From Nocardioides sp. TF02-7 (GTDB lineage Bacteria > Actinomycetota > Actinomycetes > Propionibacteriales > Nocardioidaceae): a DNA stretch of 64,000 nucleotides. The notes beneath the pieces are model-generated. The model was not told the DNA's origin, did not search any database, and saw nothing but the letters and a program-made list of their open reading frames with translations. The stretch spans positions 3,410,001 to 3,474,000 of the forward strand of contig NZ_CP092535.1 in NCBI RefSeq assembly GCF_022437945.1, read 5' to 3'. Positions 44,383 through 54,589 of this stretch are shown one piece after another; within the stretch, counting starts at the first letter, position 1, and each line of letters starts with the position of its first letter. The translations under genes and the position numbers were made by a program.

Positions 44383-47077
44383 ATGGCCCGCTATGTGAAG
44401 GACTTCCGCGAAGGTCGCTCCGAGGAGCGCGCCCTCCTCGGCGGCAAGGGGGCAGGCATCGCCGAGATGATCCGCCTCGGGTTGCCGGTGCCCCCGGGTT
44501 TCACCATCACGACGGAGGCCTGCCGTCACTACCTGCGTCACGGGTCGGTTCCCGGTGGGCTCGACGCCGAGGTCTCCCGTCACCTCCGCACGCTCGAGCG
44601 GACCGTCGGCCGGCGGCTGGGGCAACCGGACGACCCCCTGCTGGTGTCGGTGCGCTCCGGCGCGGCGTTCTCGATGCCCGGGATGATGGACACCGTCCTC
44701 GACATCGGGCTCAACGACGTGTCCGTCAAGGGTCTCGCCCGGCGGTCCGGCAGCGAGCGCTTCGCGCTCGACTCCTACCGGCGCCTGCTCCAGATGTTCG
44801 GCGAGACGGTGCTCGGCGTGTCGGCCGACGTGTACGGCGACGCGCTGAGCCGGGCGAAGTCGGAGGCGGGCGTGGTCCTGGACGTCGATCTCGACGCAGG
44901 TGCCCTCGCGCGGCTCGTCGAGCGGTTCCTCGACCTCACCGAGCGCCACGCCGGCCGGCCGTTCCCCCAGGACCCCCGTGAGCAGCTCGACCTCACGATC
45001 CGTGCGGTGTTCGAGTCGTGGCTCGGCGAGCGCGCCGTGCTCTACCGGCGGCAGCACGGCATCGACCACGACCTCGGCACCGCCGTCAACGTGCAGGCGA
45101 TGGTCTTCGGCAACCGTGGGTCACGGTCCGGGTCGGGAGTGGCGTTCACGCGTGACCCGGCGACCGGCCGCGTGGGTCCGTACGGCGACTACCTGCCCGA
45201 CGCGCAGGGGGAGGACGTGGTCTCCGGCGTGCGCGACGCCTTGCCGCTGGCCGAGCTGCGCCGTCTGGACGAGCGTTCGTTCGACGAGCTGCAAGGTGTC
45301 ATGACCACCCTGGAACGGCGCTTCCGCGACATGTGCGACATCGAGTTCACGATCGAGGAGGGGCCGGCTCTGGATCCTCCAGACCCGGGTCGGCAAGCGC
45401 ACTGCCGAGGCGGCGTTCCGGATCGCGGCGGACCAGGTGGACGCGGGCGTGATCGACCTCGACGAAGCGATCCTGCGAGTCTCGGGCGACCAGCTCGCGC
45501 AGCTGATGCATCCCGGGTTCGACGCGGGTGCCGCGCGGCGCGAGCTCACCGTGGGCGTCGGCGCCTCGCCCGGCGCCGCTGTGGGCCGCGTCGTGTTCGA
45601 CTCCGCTGCCGCGGTTCGGAGGTCGACGGCCGGGGAGCAGGTCGTCCTGGTCCGCCGCGAGACCCGTCCGGACGACCTGCCCGGGATGATCGTCGCCGCC
45701 GGCATCCTCACCGCACGGGGCGGCAAGACCTCCCACGCCGCGGTGGTCGCGCGGGGCATGGGCCGGGCGTGCGTGGTCGGCGCGGGCGAGCTCGAGATCG
45801 ACCCCGTCCAGCGGTGCATGACGATCCGCGGCCGGGTGGTGCAGGAGGGTGACGAGATCTCGATCGACGGCAGCAGCGGCGCGGTGTTCGCCGGTGCTGT
45901 GCCGGTCGTCCCGTCCGACGTCGTGCGCTGGCTCGACGGCGAGGAGGTGGGTGGCGATCTCGTCGGGGCGGTCGCCCGGCTGCTGGCCCACGCGGACGCC
46001 ACCCGGGTGCTCGCGGTGCGGGCCAACGCCGACAACGGCGACGACGCGGCGCGTGCCGTCCGCTACGGCGCCGCCGGGATCGGGCTGTGCCGGACCGAGC
46101 ACATGTTCCTCGGCGAACGACGCGAGCTCGTCGAGCGCCTGGTCCTCGCCGACAGCGACGACGACCGCGACGCAGTGCTCGCAGCGCTGCTTCCGCTCCA
46201 GCGCGCCGACTTCGTGGACCTGTTCGAGGCCGTTCGCGGCGGGCCCCTGACCGTGCGGCTGATCGACCCGCCGCTGCACGAGTTCCTGCCGGACGCCGCA
46301 CAGCTGGGCGTGCGGGTCGCCGTGGCCGCCGAGCGCGGCGCGGTGGACCCGCGGGAGCAGGAGCTGCTCGAGGCCGTGGAGCGGCTGAGCGAGACGAACC
46401 CGATGCTCGGGCTGCGTGGGGTCCGGCTGGCGATCCAGGTCCCCGGGCTGGCCGCCATGCAGGTCCGGGCGATCCTCGAGGCCGCCGACGACGTCCGGTC
46501 GACCGGTGTTCCCGTGGACCCGGAGATCATGGTGCCCCTCGTGGCGGACCACGCGGAGCTGGCGATGGTCCGCGCCGAGGTCGTACGGGTGGCCGAGGCG
46601 GTGGCGGCCGAACGAGGCCACGCCGTGCCGTACCGGTTCGGCGCGATGATCGAGCTGCCCCGCGCCGCACTCACGGCGGACCGGCTCGCCGCCGACGCAG
46701 AGTTCTTCTCCTTCGGCACGAACGACCTGACCCAGACCACGTGGGGGCTCTCGCGGGACGACGTGGAGTCGACGGTCGTCCGCCGCTACCTGGACCTCGG
46801 GATCCTGGACCGGTCGCCGTTCGAGACCCTCGACCGCGACGGCGTGGGCTTCCTCGTGCGCACCGCGACCGAGAAGGCCCGCGCGGCCCGCAGCGACGTG
46901 CGGCTGGGGGTGTGCGGCGAGCACGGGGGAGACCCGGCGTCGATCGCGTACCTCGCGGAGGTGGGCGTCGACTACGTCTCGTGCTCGCCGTACCGCGTGC
47001 CCGTCGCCCGGCTCGAGGCAGGTCGGGCCGCCGTCCGAGCCGCCCGGTCAGCCGACCGGCCCGACACAGGGAGGTAG
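44383..47077 (+). CDS. ppdK: Pyruvate, phosphate dikinase (frameshifted)
   Basis: Interconverts pyruvate, ATP and phosphate with PEP, AMP and pyrophosphate. About 898 residues, the normal size. The ATP-grasp N-terminal domain starts MARYVKDFREGRSEERALLGGKGAGIAEMIRLGLPVPPGF. The phosphohistidine swivel domain has GGKTSHAAVVARGMGRACVVG (catalytic His), and the PEP-binding barrel has FFSFGTNDLTQTTWG and the catalytic Cys in GVCGEHGGDP. A G is lost near 45362, between FTIEEG and RLWILQTRVGKRT. It is followed 5 bp later by a CBS protein gene. In actinomycetes this enzyme often belongs to hypoxia or dormancy regulons. Confidence 0.93.
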
Positions 47078-47082
47078 GGATC

Positions 47083-47520
47083 ATGCTGGTCAGGCACGTC
47101 ATGTCCACCCCGCCGATCACGGTCGAGAGCGCGTGCCCGGTCACCGCGGCGCTCGGTCTCCTGAGCGAGCACCAGGTGACGGCGCTGCCGGTGGTCGACG
47201 AGCAGCGGCGCATCATCGGCGTCGTGAGCGAGCGCGACCTGATCCGCGGGCGGATCCCGCCCGACCCGGCGTACGGCGACCCTCGCGCGGCGACCGCCGT
47301 CCTGCCGCAGACCGTCGGCGAGGTGATGTCGCACGTGACCGTCGTGGTCCGCCCCGAGACCGACCTGGCCGAGCTGGGCCGGCTGCTCGCGGCGAGGTCG
47401 TTCCGGAGCGTGCCGGTCGTCGATGCCTGCGACCAGGTGGTCGGCGTGGTGAGCCGTAGCGACCTGGTGCGTGCCCTGGTGCGGGAGGAGGAGCAGCGCG
47501 ACCGCGTGGCCGGGCGTTGA
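47083..47520 (+). CDS. Two-CBS-domain protein
   Basis: 145 residues made of two CBS repeats: VRHVMSTPPITVESACPVTAALGLL...ALPVVDEQRRIIGVVSERDL and VGEVMSHVTVVVRPETDLAELGRLLAARSFRSVPVVDACDQVVGVVSRSDL. Similar in build to the hypoxic response protein type (Hrp1). CBS pairs bind adenine nucleotides and act as energy sensors. The ATG at 47083 with AGGGAGGTAGGG upstream lies 5 bp after ppdK, so it is probably co-transcribed with it. Confidence 0.88.
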   Translation: MLVRHVMSTPPITVESACPVTAALGLLSEHQVTALPVVDEQRRIIGVVSERDLIRGRIPPDPAYGDPRAATAVLPQTVGEVMSHVTVVVRPETDLAELGRLLAARSFRSVPVVDACDQVVGVVSRSDLVRALVREEEQRDRVAGR

Positions 47521-47541
47521 CAAATCGCTGCCTCTTGTCGA

Positions 47542-47576
47542 GCGGGTTTACATCCATTACCTTCATGTAAACCCGC
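47542..47576. promoter_or_regulatory. 12-bp perfect inverted repeat, putative alkB operator
   Basis: GCGGGTTTACAT-N11-ATGTAAACCCGC, ending 21 bp before the alkB ATG. It brackets a possible -10 TACCTT (47558-47563), 17 bp after TTGTCG. The lower G+C of this stretch against its surroundings supports a promoter. Size and symmetry suit a TetR-type repressor of alkane genes, but no such gene is adjacent. Confidence 0.65.
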
Positions 47577-47597
47577 ATGTGGCAGGAGGCACGATCG

Positions 47598-49115
47598 ATG
47601 GCGACGGAGCAGATCCCCCACAGCACGGTGCCGGAGGGCACGACGGAGATCTGGAAGGACAAGAAGCGCTACCTCTGGCTGCTCGGCCTGGTGATCCCGG
47701 GCTACGCGATCGCCGGGTTCGCGGTCTACGCGCTCTACGACTGGGGCCCGGTGCTGTTCATCGGCCCGTTCCTGATCTTCGTGGTCATCCCGGTGCTCGA
47801 CGTCGTGATGGGCCTCGACAACTCCAACCCGCCCGACGACGTGATCGAGGCGCTCGAGAACGACCGCTACTACCGCTGGATCACCTACTTCTACCTGCCG
47901 ATCCAGTACGTCGGCCTGGTCGGCGCGTTCGCGATGATCGCGGGCTACAACCCGCTGGCGTGGGCCACCGACCTCCTGGGCGTGACCGACTGGTTCGCGG
48001 CCAACGTGAGCAGCGGCCTGCTGCGCGACATGGACCTCGCGACGTGGGAGAAGCTCGGCCTGGCCTGGACGATCGGCACCATCGGCGGGATCGGCATCAA
48101 CACGGCCCACGAGCTCGGCCACAAGCGGGAGGCCAACGAGCGGTGGCTGTCGAAGATCGCGCTGGCGCAGAGCTTCTACGGCCACTTCTACATCGAGCAC
48201 AACCGCGGCCACCACGTCCGCGTCGCGACGCCCGAGGACCCGGCGTCGAGCCGGCTCGGCGAGAGCTTCTACCGGTTCCTCCCGCGCACGGTGTGGGGCT
48301 CGCTGAAGTCGGCGTGGAGCCTGGAGGCCAAGCGCTACCGGCGCAAGAAGACCCACCCGTTCCACCTCGGCAACGACGTGCTCAACGCGTGGCTGATGTC
48401 GGTCGTGCTGTTCGGCGGCCTGATCGCCCTGTTCGGCTGGGAGATCACGCCGTACCTCCTCCTGCAGGCGGTGGTCGGCTTCAGCCTGCTGGAGGTCGTC
48501 AACTACCTCGAGCACTACGGCATGCTGCGGCAGAAGGTCGGCGCGCCGGGCCGGCAGCGCTACGAGCGGGTCGACCCGTCGCACTCGTGGAACAGCAACA
48601 ACGTCGTCACCAACGTGTTCCTCTACCACCTGCAGCGGCACAGCGACCACCACGCCAACCCGACCCGGCGCTACCAGGCGCTGCGGCACTTCGAGGAGTC
48701 GCCGAGCCTGCCGATGGGCTACGCGGGCTGCATCATCCTCGCCGTCGTCCCGCCGCTGTGGCGCCGCGTCATGGACCCCAAGGTGGTCGGGCACCTCGGT
48801 GACGTCCGGCTCGCCAACATCCAGCCCGGCAAGGAGGAGAAGTACCTGCGGAAGTACGGCGCGGCCGCCGATCGGCGTACGTCCCTCGCCGACGACGTGA
48901 CGGCGCAGGACTTCCAGACCGAGGTGCTCGCCGCCCGCTGCCCCGGCTGCTCCTACGTCTACGAGGTCGCCGCCGGCGACGAGCACGAGGGCTTCGCCGC
49001 CGGCACGGCCTGGAACGACATCCCCGACGACTGGTGCTGCCCCGACTGCGGCGTGCGGGAGAAGGTCGACTTCGTGCCCGTGGACCCGGAGACGCTCGAG
49101 GTGCGCACCGGCTGA
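47598..49115 (+). CDS. alkB: Alkane 1-monooxygenase fused to rubredoxin
   Basis: Membrane di-iron hydroxylase that converts n-alkanes to 1-alkanols, about 505 residues. Six N-terminal helices with the three histidine clusters: NTAHELGHKREANE, IEHNRGHHVRVATPEDPASS, and LQRHSDHHANP, plus the NYLEHYGM signature. A C-terminal rubredoxin domain (about residues 440-500) has CPGCSYVYE and CCPDCGV, giving the electron donor in cis. The ATG at 47598 is chosen for the AGGAGG 8 bases upstream; an ATG at 47577 lies in the operator arm. No rubredoxin reductase or separate rubredoxin gene is nearby. AlkB-rubredoxin fusions are known in Nocardioides, Dietzia and Prauserella. Confidence 0.95.
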   Translation: MATEQIPHSTVPEGTTEIWKDKKRYLWLLGLVIPGYAIAGFAVYALYDWGPVLFIGPFLIFVVIPVLDVVMGLDNSNPPDDVIEALENDRYYRWITYFYLPIQYVGLVGAFAMIAGYNPLAWATDLLGVTDWFAANVSSGLLRDMDLATWEKLGLAWTIGTIGGIGINTAHELGHKREANERWLSKIALAQSFYGHFYIEHNRGHHVRVATPEDPASSRLGESFYRFLPRTVWGSLKSAWSLEAKRYRRKKTHPFHLGNDVLNAWLMSVVLFGGLIALFGWEITPYLLLQAVVGFSLLEVVNYLEHYGMLRQKVGAPGRQRYERVDPSHSWNSNNVVTNVFLYHLQRHSDHHANPTRRYQALRHFEESPSLPMGYAGCIILAVVPPLWRRVMDPKVVGHLGDVRLANIQPGKEEKYLRKYGAAADRRTSLADDVTAQDFQTEVLAARCPGCSYVYEVAAGDEHEGFAAGTAWNDIPDDWCCPDCGVREKVDFVPVDPETLEVRTG

Positions 49116-49125
49116 GACCGGCTCC

Positions 49126-49989
49126 TCAGGCTCGTAGGTCGCGGACGGCGAGGACGGCAGGAACGGCGAAGACGACGCTCGCTGCCGACAGGAGCGCGAC
49201 CGTCGCGGCCGACGCGTGGAGGTCGTCACGCGCGAGCATCACGACGGCCATCGCGGCGACCGACGGCGGCACCAGCGCGAACCAGCCGACGACCGCGTAG
49301 TAGGCCTGCGACGCGAGCCGGCCTGAGCGCAGCTGGAGGAGGGCGGCCGCCACCGTCGCAGGGACGACCACCCCGAGGTCGAGCAGCACGATCGACCAGT
49401 AGAAGGTCCGGTCGGCACCGAACTCGGCCGGGATGGCCGTGCCGTCCACCGCGCCGGTGAGCGCCCCTGTGTAGCGGAGAAGGACGAAGACGGCGAGGAA
49501 ACCCAGCCATCCGGCGCGTTGGCGACGCCGGGCGGGCGACGACGGCGGCAGGACGAGCGAGGCCGCCGTCGTCCAGCACCAGATCGCGAGGACGCCGGCG
49601 AGGACGGCGATGGCCAGATGCACCAGCACCGCGAACGAGTAGTGGTCGTACTCCGGCCCGAGGACGTACTGGACGAACATGTACGCCGCATAGCTGCAGG
49701 GCCCGAAGGCGATCAGCGGCGCCGCGGACCGCCCGGCCAGGGCGAGCAGGCCGGCGACGACGAGCGCCGGTGCGACGAGGACGACGGTCACGACCTCCAG
49801 ACCGGTCAGCTGGTTGAGCATCGTCGGGGTGAGCGGGTAGTCGATCACACCGATCCCGAGCGGTCCGGCGAGCGTGTTGCCGACCAGCAGCCCTGCCAGC
49901 GCGAAGAGCCCGGCGACCGGGACGGCCCGGGTGGCCTCCGACGAGCGTCCGACGGGGTGGTCGCGGGCGATGCGTTCGGTGCCGCTCAC
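49126..49989 (-). CDS. Polytopic membrane protein, last gene of the yfcC operon
   Basis: 287 residues with eight or so helices (VPVAGLFALAGLLVGNTLAG, LEVVTVVLVAPALVVAGLLALAG, YSFAVLVHLAIAVLAGVLAIWCW, AGWLGFLAVFVLLRYTG, and so on). Contains the loop GADRTFYWSIVLLDLGVVVPA. Starts 6 bp after the universal stress protein stop on the same strand, so it is transcribed from the yfcC promoter. Family not recognised; convergent with alkB. Confidence 0.72.
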   Translation of the reverse strand: MSGTERIARDHPVGRSSEATRAVPVAGLFALAGLLVGNTLAGPLGIGVIDYPLTPTMLNQLTGLEVVTVVLVAPALVVAGLLALAGRSAAPLIAFGPCSYAAYMFVQYVLGPEYDHYSFAVLVHLAIAVLAGVLAIWCWTTAASLVLPPSSPARRRQRAGWLGFLAVFVLLRYTGALTGAVDGTAIPAEFGADRTFYWSIVLLDLGVVVPATVAAALLQLRSGRLASQAYYAVVGWFALVPPSVAAMAVVMLARDDLHASAATVALLSAASVVFAVPAVLAVRDLRA

Positions 49990-49995
49990 CGCCGC

Positions 49996-50902
49996 TCACT
50001 CCTCCGCAGGTGCCTCGGGGACGACAGCGACCGGACCGTGCGCGTGCTCGAGGACGGCGGTGGCGACGGCGCCGCGAAGGAGACGGTCGACCCCGGCGTT
50101 CTGCTGGTGCCCGACGACCACGAGGTCCCACGCCGCGTCGCGAGGGACGAGCGCCTCCTCGACCAGGCCGTGGCGCAGCACCTGCGACACCTCGACGTCG
50201 GGGGTACTTCTCCTGGAACCCCGCGACCGACTGGGCGAGGAGCAGCCGCTGCTCCTCGAGGTGGACGTCGTTGAGGACCTCGCCCGACGCCTCCCGGAAC
50301 CCGGCGACAGCCGCGACGACGTCCCAGAACGAGTGCAGGACCGTCAGCCTCCGGCGGTGGAGGGTGGCCTGCTGGAAGGCGAACTCGATCACCGGCAGCG
50401 ACTGCGGCGAGCCGTCGACCCCGACGACGATGCCGTCGCGCGGGGCGTGCCGGAGCGGTCGGAAGACCACGACCGGGCACGAGGCCGCCTTGCTGACCGC
50501 CGCGCTGACCGATCCGAGCAGCATGGTGCGGACCGCGCCCCGGCCACGGGAGCCGAGGACGAGGAGGTGCGCCGTCGCCGAGAGGTCGGTGAGCACCTGG
50601 CGTGGGTCGCCGAAGACGGCGACGCCGGTGGCCTCGACGCCCGGCTGCCAGTGCCGCGCGAGCTCGGCGGCGGACTCGGCGACGCCTCGGACGCCGGCCA
50701 ACGCGTGCTCGGCGACGTCGGCGCCGGAGCCCTCGACACCGGCCCAGCCGAACCCCCGGAGGTGGTTCGGCTCGGCCGCGACGACCGCGACCAGCGGCCG
50801 TCGCTCGAGGTAGGCCTGCTCGGCGGCCCACCGGACGGCGCGGTCGGCGTGCTCGGACCCGTCGACGCCGACGACGATGCTGCCTGCCTGGATCTTCGTC
50901 AT
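49996..50902 (-). CDS. Tandem universal stress protein (frameshifted)
   Basis: About 301 residues with two UspA domains. The first starts IVVGVDGSEHADRAVRWAAEQA and ends VLGSRGRGAVRTMLLGSVSAAVSKAASCPVVVF (ATP-binding G-2xG-9xG(S/T) motif). The second starts GIVVGVDGSPQSLPVIEFAFQQA, changes frame near 50205, and ends VVVGHQQNAGVDRLLRGAVATAVLEHAHGPVAVVP. The ATG at 50902 overlaps the preceding gene by 4 bp. Tandem-domain Usps of this type respond to hypoxia or dormancy in mycobacteria. Confidence 0.88.
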
Positions 50903-51660
50903 GCCTCGATCGTCTCCCGCGTCTGCCCGGCGGCGTAGCGCCTGCGGACCCGGCCGGACGGGACCTTGGTCCTGCCGCGCCCGGCGCCGGGAGGCGACGG
51001 TGCGGACCGCTCCGCCCGGAGCTTGATCCCGAGCAGCATCCGCCGGGTCATCACGAAGCTGACCACGCCGGTCGGCGCCATCAGCCACTGGGCGCGGCGC
51101 GACCCGAAGCCGACCCGCTCGCGCACCAGCAGGCGGGTGCGGCCGGTACCGGCAGGGCGCACGACGAACGTCCACTGGAACTCCAGGCCGTGGTCCGTAC
51201 GTCGCGCCGGCCGTTGCGCGCGGACGTCGGCCATCTGGAGCACGAGCGCCTCGCCCGGCACCAGGTGGACGACGTACCAACCAGCGGGGTGGTGGCGAGA
51301 CGCCCGGACCAGGTCGCCGACCTCGAGCTGCTGCCAGTCGTCGACGACCGACTCGGCGCTGTGGATGTCGAGCCCGACGAGGTTCTCCGCCCAGTCGTAG
51401 GAGTAGAACCCCGCGCGGTCGGCGCCGATCTGCACCAGCCACGGCCAGACCGCGGCCGGGTCCGTGTCGATCGTGATCGCACGCGTGATCTGGGCCGCCG
51501 GCGCGGCGAGGAGGTCGTCGCCGGGCAACGGCTCCTCGGTCTCCTCCACGGTCGCCCCCCAGGCCTGCTGCCACGGGGTGAAGACCTCGCGGTAGACCAG
51601 GACACCTGCCGCGAGCGCGGCGGCCCCGCTCACCAGGAGTGCTTTCTGGTTCCTCATCAT
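50899..51660 (-). CDS. SRPBCC-family protein with N-terminal membrane anchor
   Basis: 253 residues. An N-terminal hydrophobic segment (ALLVSGAAALAAGVLVYREVF) is followed by a lipid/hydrophobe-binding-type domain: ITIDTDPAAVWPWLVQIGADRAGFYSYDWAENLVG, GWYVVHLVPGEALVLQMADV, and EFQWTFVVRPAGTGRTRLLVRERVG. An Arg-rich tail follows. Lies 6 bp after yfcC and overlaps usp, so it is the second gene of the operon. Ligand unknown. Confidence 0.8.
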   Translation of the reverse strand: MMRNQKALLVSGAAALAAGVLVYREVFTPWQQAWGATVEETEEPLPGDDLLAAPAAQITRAITIDTDPAAVWPWLVQIGADRAGFYSYDWAENLVGLDIHSAESVVDDWQQLEVGDLVRASRHHPAGWYVVHLVPGEALVLQMADVRAQRPARRTDHGLEFQWTFVVRPAGTGRTRLLVRERVGFGSRRAQWLMAPTGVVSFVMTRRMLLGIKLRAERSAPSPPGAGRGRTKVPSGRVRRRYAAGQTRETIEA

Positions 51661-51666
51661 CGCTCC

Positions 51667-53202
51667 TCAGGAGACGGCTGCCCCGACCGCGGCGAAGGCC
51701 GTGCCGAGGACGAGCAGGATGGCGACCAGCGGCAGGACGAACCGGAGGTACTGGTCGTAACGGACCTTCGCCAGGGCCAGACCGCCCATCACCACCGCCG
51801 AGGTCGGCGTGATCAGGTTGACCACGCCGGACGCGGACTGGAAGGCGGTGACGACCATGGCGCGCTCGACGCCTGCGAAGTCGGCCAGCGGGGCGAGGAT
51901 CGGCATCGCCAGCGCAGCGTGGCCGGAGGTGGAGGGCACGAGGAACGCCAGGGGCACGTTGATCAGGAACATCAGTCCGCCGAAGACGGCGGACGAGGTC
52001 CCGTCGACCGCACTCTCCATCGCGTGGAGGACGGTGCCGGTGATCTCGGAGTTGTTCATGATCACCGTGACCCCGCGGGCCAGGACGATGATCAGGCCGA
52101 CCCCGATGAAGTCGCCGGCGCCCCGCACGACGGCGTCGGTGACACCCTTCTCACCGAGCCCGCCGACGAGACCGACCACGAGCGCCATCACGACGAACAG
52201 CGCCGCGAGCTCGGGGAAGTACCAGTCCAGCTGCCAGCCGTAGCTGGTCGCGTCCGGGCCGTTGACGACCTGCGCCCAGGGAACGATCGCGTAGATCATG
52301 AAGGCGAAGGTCAGCCCGACGATCGCGAGGACCGACTTCTCGCGGCCGGTCAGGCGGGGAACGTCGCGCAGGCCGTGCGCACGCAGCTCGTCGTCGCCCT
52401 CGGCGGGGGCGGTGAGGGACCGCGACGGGTCGGACTTCACGCGCCGCGCGTAGCGGACCACCCACCACACGCCCACCGGGACCAGCACGACGTACATGAG
52501 GAACCGGAAGCCGATGCCGTCGCCGATGCTGATGTCGGCGGAGTCGGAGGCCACGCCGGTCGCGAACGGGTTCACCGTCGAGGCCAGCACGCCGATCCCG
52601 GCACCGACCAGGATCGTCGCCGCCGCGACCATCCGGTCGTAACCGAGGGCGAGCATGAGCGGGATGAGCAGTGCGTAGAACCCGAGGGTCTCCTCCGCCA
52701 TGCCCTCGGTCGTCCCGCCGATCGAGAAGAGGACCATGAGAACGGCGATCAGGAGCGTGCCGCGCCCGCTCATCCGCTGGGCCACCCGGGCGACGCCGTT
52801 GTCGATCGCTCCGGTGCGCATCGCCATCGTGATGAAGACGCCGATGGCGAGCACGAACAGGAAGACGCCGGCGGCGCCGTAGAGCTCGCCGGCCTCGTAG
52901 GGACCGATCTTCCCGTCGGGGTTCATCACGCCGTACAGCCCGTTGACGGGGGCGAGGAAGAGCTCCATCAGCCGGTCGCCGAACGACAAGGCGCTGTCGG
53001 TCTCGTGATAGCTGCCCGGCACCGGACGGCCGGTCTCGGCGTCGGTGTCGTAGACGCCCGTCGGCACCACGAACGCCAGCAGCCACACCGCGATCGTCAC
53101 GACGAAGAGCACGGTGAAGGCGCTCGGGAAGCGGAACCTGCTCTTCGCGACGCCGTCGGCAGGTACGTCGGACCCCGGCGGGGTCCGGTGGGTGGTGGTC
53201 AT
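51667..53202 (-). CDS. YfcC-family carrier, possible arginine/ornithine exchanger
   Basis: 511 residues with about 12 helices. [28 protein letters not shown] is the conserved start of YfcC/C4-dicarboxylate-carrier-like proteins; further blocks are [24 protein letters not shown] and [30 protein letters not shown]. Divergent from the arginine deiminase operon, with 127 bp between starts. In some lactic acid bacteria the arginine-ornithine antiporter of the deiminase pathway belongs to this family, so an ArcD role is plausible but inferred from context. The ATG at 53202 has GAGGAG upstream. Confidence 0.85.
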   Translation of the reverse strand: MTTTHRTPPGSDVPADGVAKSRFRFPSAFTVLFVVTIAVWLLAFVVPTGVYDTDAETGRPVPGSYHETDSALSFGDRLMELFLAPVNGLYGVMNPDGKIGPYEAGELYGAAGVFLFVLAIGVFITMAMRTGAIDNGVARVAQRMSGRGTLLIAVLMVLFSIGGTTEGMAEETLGFYALLIPLMLALGYDRMVAAATILVGAGIGVLASTVNPFATGVASDSADISIGDGIGFRFLMYVVLVPVGVWWVVRYARRVKSDPSRSLTAPAEGDDELRAHGLRDVPRLTGREKSVLAIVGLTFAFMIYAIVPWAQVVNGPDATSYGWQLDWYFPELAALFVVMALVVGLVGGLGEKGVTDAVVRGAGDFIGVGLIIVLARGVTVIMNNSEITGTVLHAMESAVDGTSSAVFGGLMFLINVPLAFLVPSTSGHAALAMPILAPLADFAGVERAMVVTAFQSASGVVNLITPTSAVVMGGLALAKVRYDQYLRFVLPLVAILLVLGTAFAAVGAAVS

Positions 53203-53285
53203 GGCGGCTCCTCTCTCTCGGACTCGAGCCTCGACCAACGAACCACGCGCGCACCGGGCCGGAGAGGTGCCGAACTGCCCCGGCG

Positions 53286-53304
53286 CTCGGGACCTTCGAC
53301 CCTC
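53286..53304. promoter_or_regulatory. DosR/DevR-like box between yfcC and arcA
   Basis: TCGGGACCTTCGACCCT (53287-53303) in the 127-bp gap between the divergent yfcC and arcA starts, 26 bp before the arcA ATG. It matches the GGGAC and CCC half-sites of the mycobacterial DosR consensus and shares CGGGACCTTCG with the site before ppdK. It is near-symmetrical and could serve both operons. Confidence 0.5.
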
Positions 53305-53329
53305 TCCCTGCTCTGCGGCCGGGCGAAGG

Positions 53330-54586
53330 ATGAGCGGCGTGAACATCGACGAGACCCGGTCCACTGCGCTGCGCGTCGACTCGGAGGTGGGCCGGCTGCG
53401 CCGCGTGATCCTGCACCGCCCCGACCTGGAGCTGAAGCGACTGACGCCGACCAACCACGACGAGTACCTCTTCGACGACGTCCTGTGGGTGAAGCACGCC
53501 CGTCAGGAGCACGACGCGTTCGCCGACACGTTGCGCGAGCAGGGCGTCGAGGTGCACCTGCTCGACCGACTCCTGACGGAGACCCTGGAGGTGCCCGAGG
53601 CCCGGCAGCACGTCGTCGACGCCACGTTCGACGAGCGCACCTACGGGCCGATCGCGGCCGACCCGCTCCACGCCGCCTTCAGCGCGATGCCGAGCGCGGA
53701 GCTCTCGGCGGTCCTGGTCGGCGGCCTGACGAAGCGGGAGCTGCTGGAGCGGATGGACGAGCCGGCGTCGGTCGTCGTCCAGGCGATGGAGCTCGACGAC
53801 CTGCTCCTGCCGCCCCTGCCCAACCACCTCTTCACGCGGGACACCTCTGCGTGGATCTACGACGGTGTCTCCGTCAACGCGATGCGCAAGCGGGCGCGGA
53901 TGCGCGAGACCCTCCACTACGAGGCCATCTACCGCTGGCACCCCCTGTTCGCCGACAGCGACTTCAACATCTGGGCGGAGGGCACCCGCAACGCGCCTGC
54001 CACCACCGAGGGCGGCGACATCCTCGTCCTCGGCCGGGGTGCGGTGCTGGTCGGGATGAGCGAGCGTACGACGCCCCAGGGCGTCGAGCGGCTGGCGCGG
54101 CGCCTCTTCGACCACGGCAGTGCCGAGCGGATCGTCGCGCTGGCCATGCCGAAGGCCCGGGCGTTCATGCACCTCGACACGGTGATGACGATGGTCGACG
54201 AGGAGACCTTCACCAAGTACGTGGGTCTCGGGATGCTGCCTTCGTACACGATCGAGCCGGGAGACAGCGAGAAGGAGCTGAAGGTCACCGCGCACCCGGC
54301 CGAGCGGATGCACGACGCGATCGCGGACGCTCTCGGCCTCGACCGGATCCGGGTGCTCACGCCGACCCAGGACGTGCACTCCGCGGAGCGCGAGCAGTGG
54401 GACGACGGCTGCAACGTCCTCGCCGTCCGCCCCGGCGTCGTCGTGGCCTACGAGCGCAACGTCACCACCAACACCCACCTGAGGCGCAACGGCGTCGAGG
54501 TGATCACCATCCAGGGCAGCGAGCTCGGCCGCGGTCGCGGTGGTCCCCGGTGCATGACGTGCCCGGTCGAGAGGGAGGGGATCTGA
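53330..54586 (+). CDS. arcA: Arginine deiminase
   Basis: Hydrolyses arginine to citrulline and ammonia, the first step of ATP-yielding arginine fermentation. 418 residues, the normal size. Motifs: [23 protein letters not shown], substrate-binding FTRDTSAWI and [29 protein letters not shown] (catalytic His), and the catalytic Cys in [13 protein letters not shown] near the C-terminus. ATG at 53330; a GTG at 53339 has a better-spaced AAGGATGA and would start MNIDETRS. First gene of arcABC, with 3-bp spacing to arcB. Confidence 0.95.
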   Translation: MSGVNIDETRSTALRVDSEVGRLRRVILHRPDLELKRLTPTNHDEYLFDDVLWVKHARQEHDAFADTLREQGVEVHLLDRLLTETLEVPEARQHVVDATFDERTYGPIAADPLHAAFSAMPSAELSAVLVGGLTKRELLERMDEPASVVVQAMELDDLLLPPLPNHLFTRDTSAWIYDGVSVNAMRKRARMRETLHYEAIYRWHPLFADSDFNIWAEGTRNAPATTEGGDILVLGRGAVLVGMSERTTPQGVERLARRLFDHGSAERIVALAMPKARAFMHLDTVMTMVDEETFTKYVGLGMLPSYTIEPGDSEKELKVTAHPAERMHDAIADALGLDRIRVLTPTQDVHSAEREQWDDGCNVLAVRPGVVVAYERNVTTNTHLRRNGVEVITIQGSELGRGRGGPRCMTCPVEREGI

Positions 54587-54589
54587 GCC

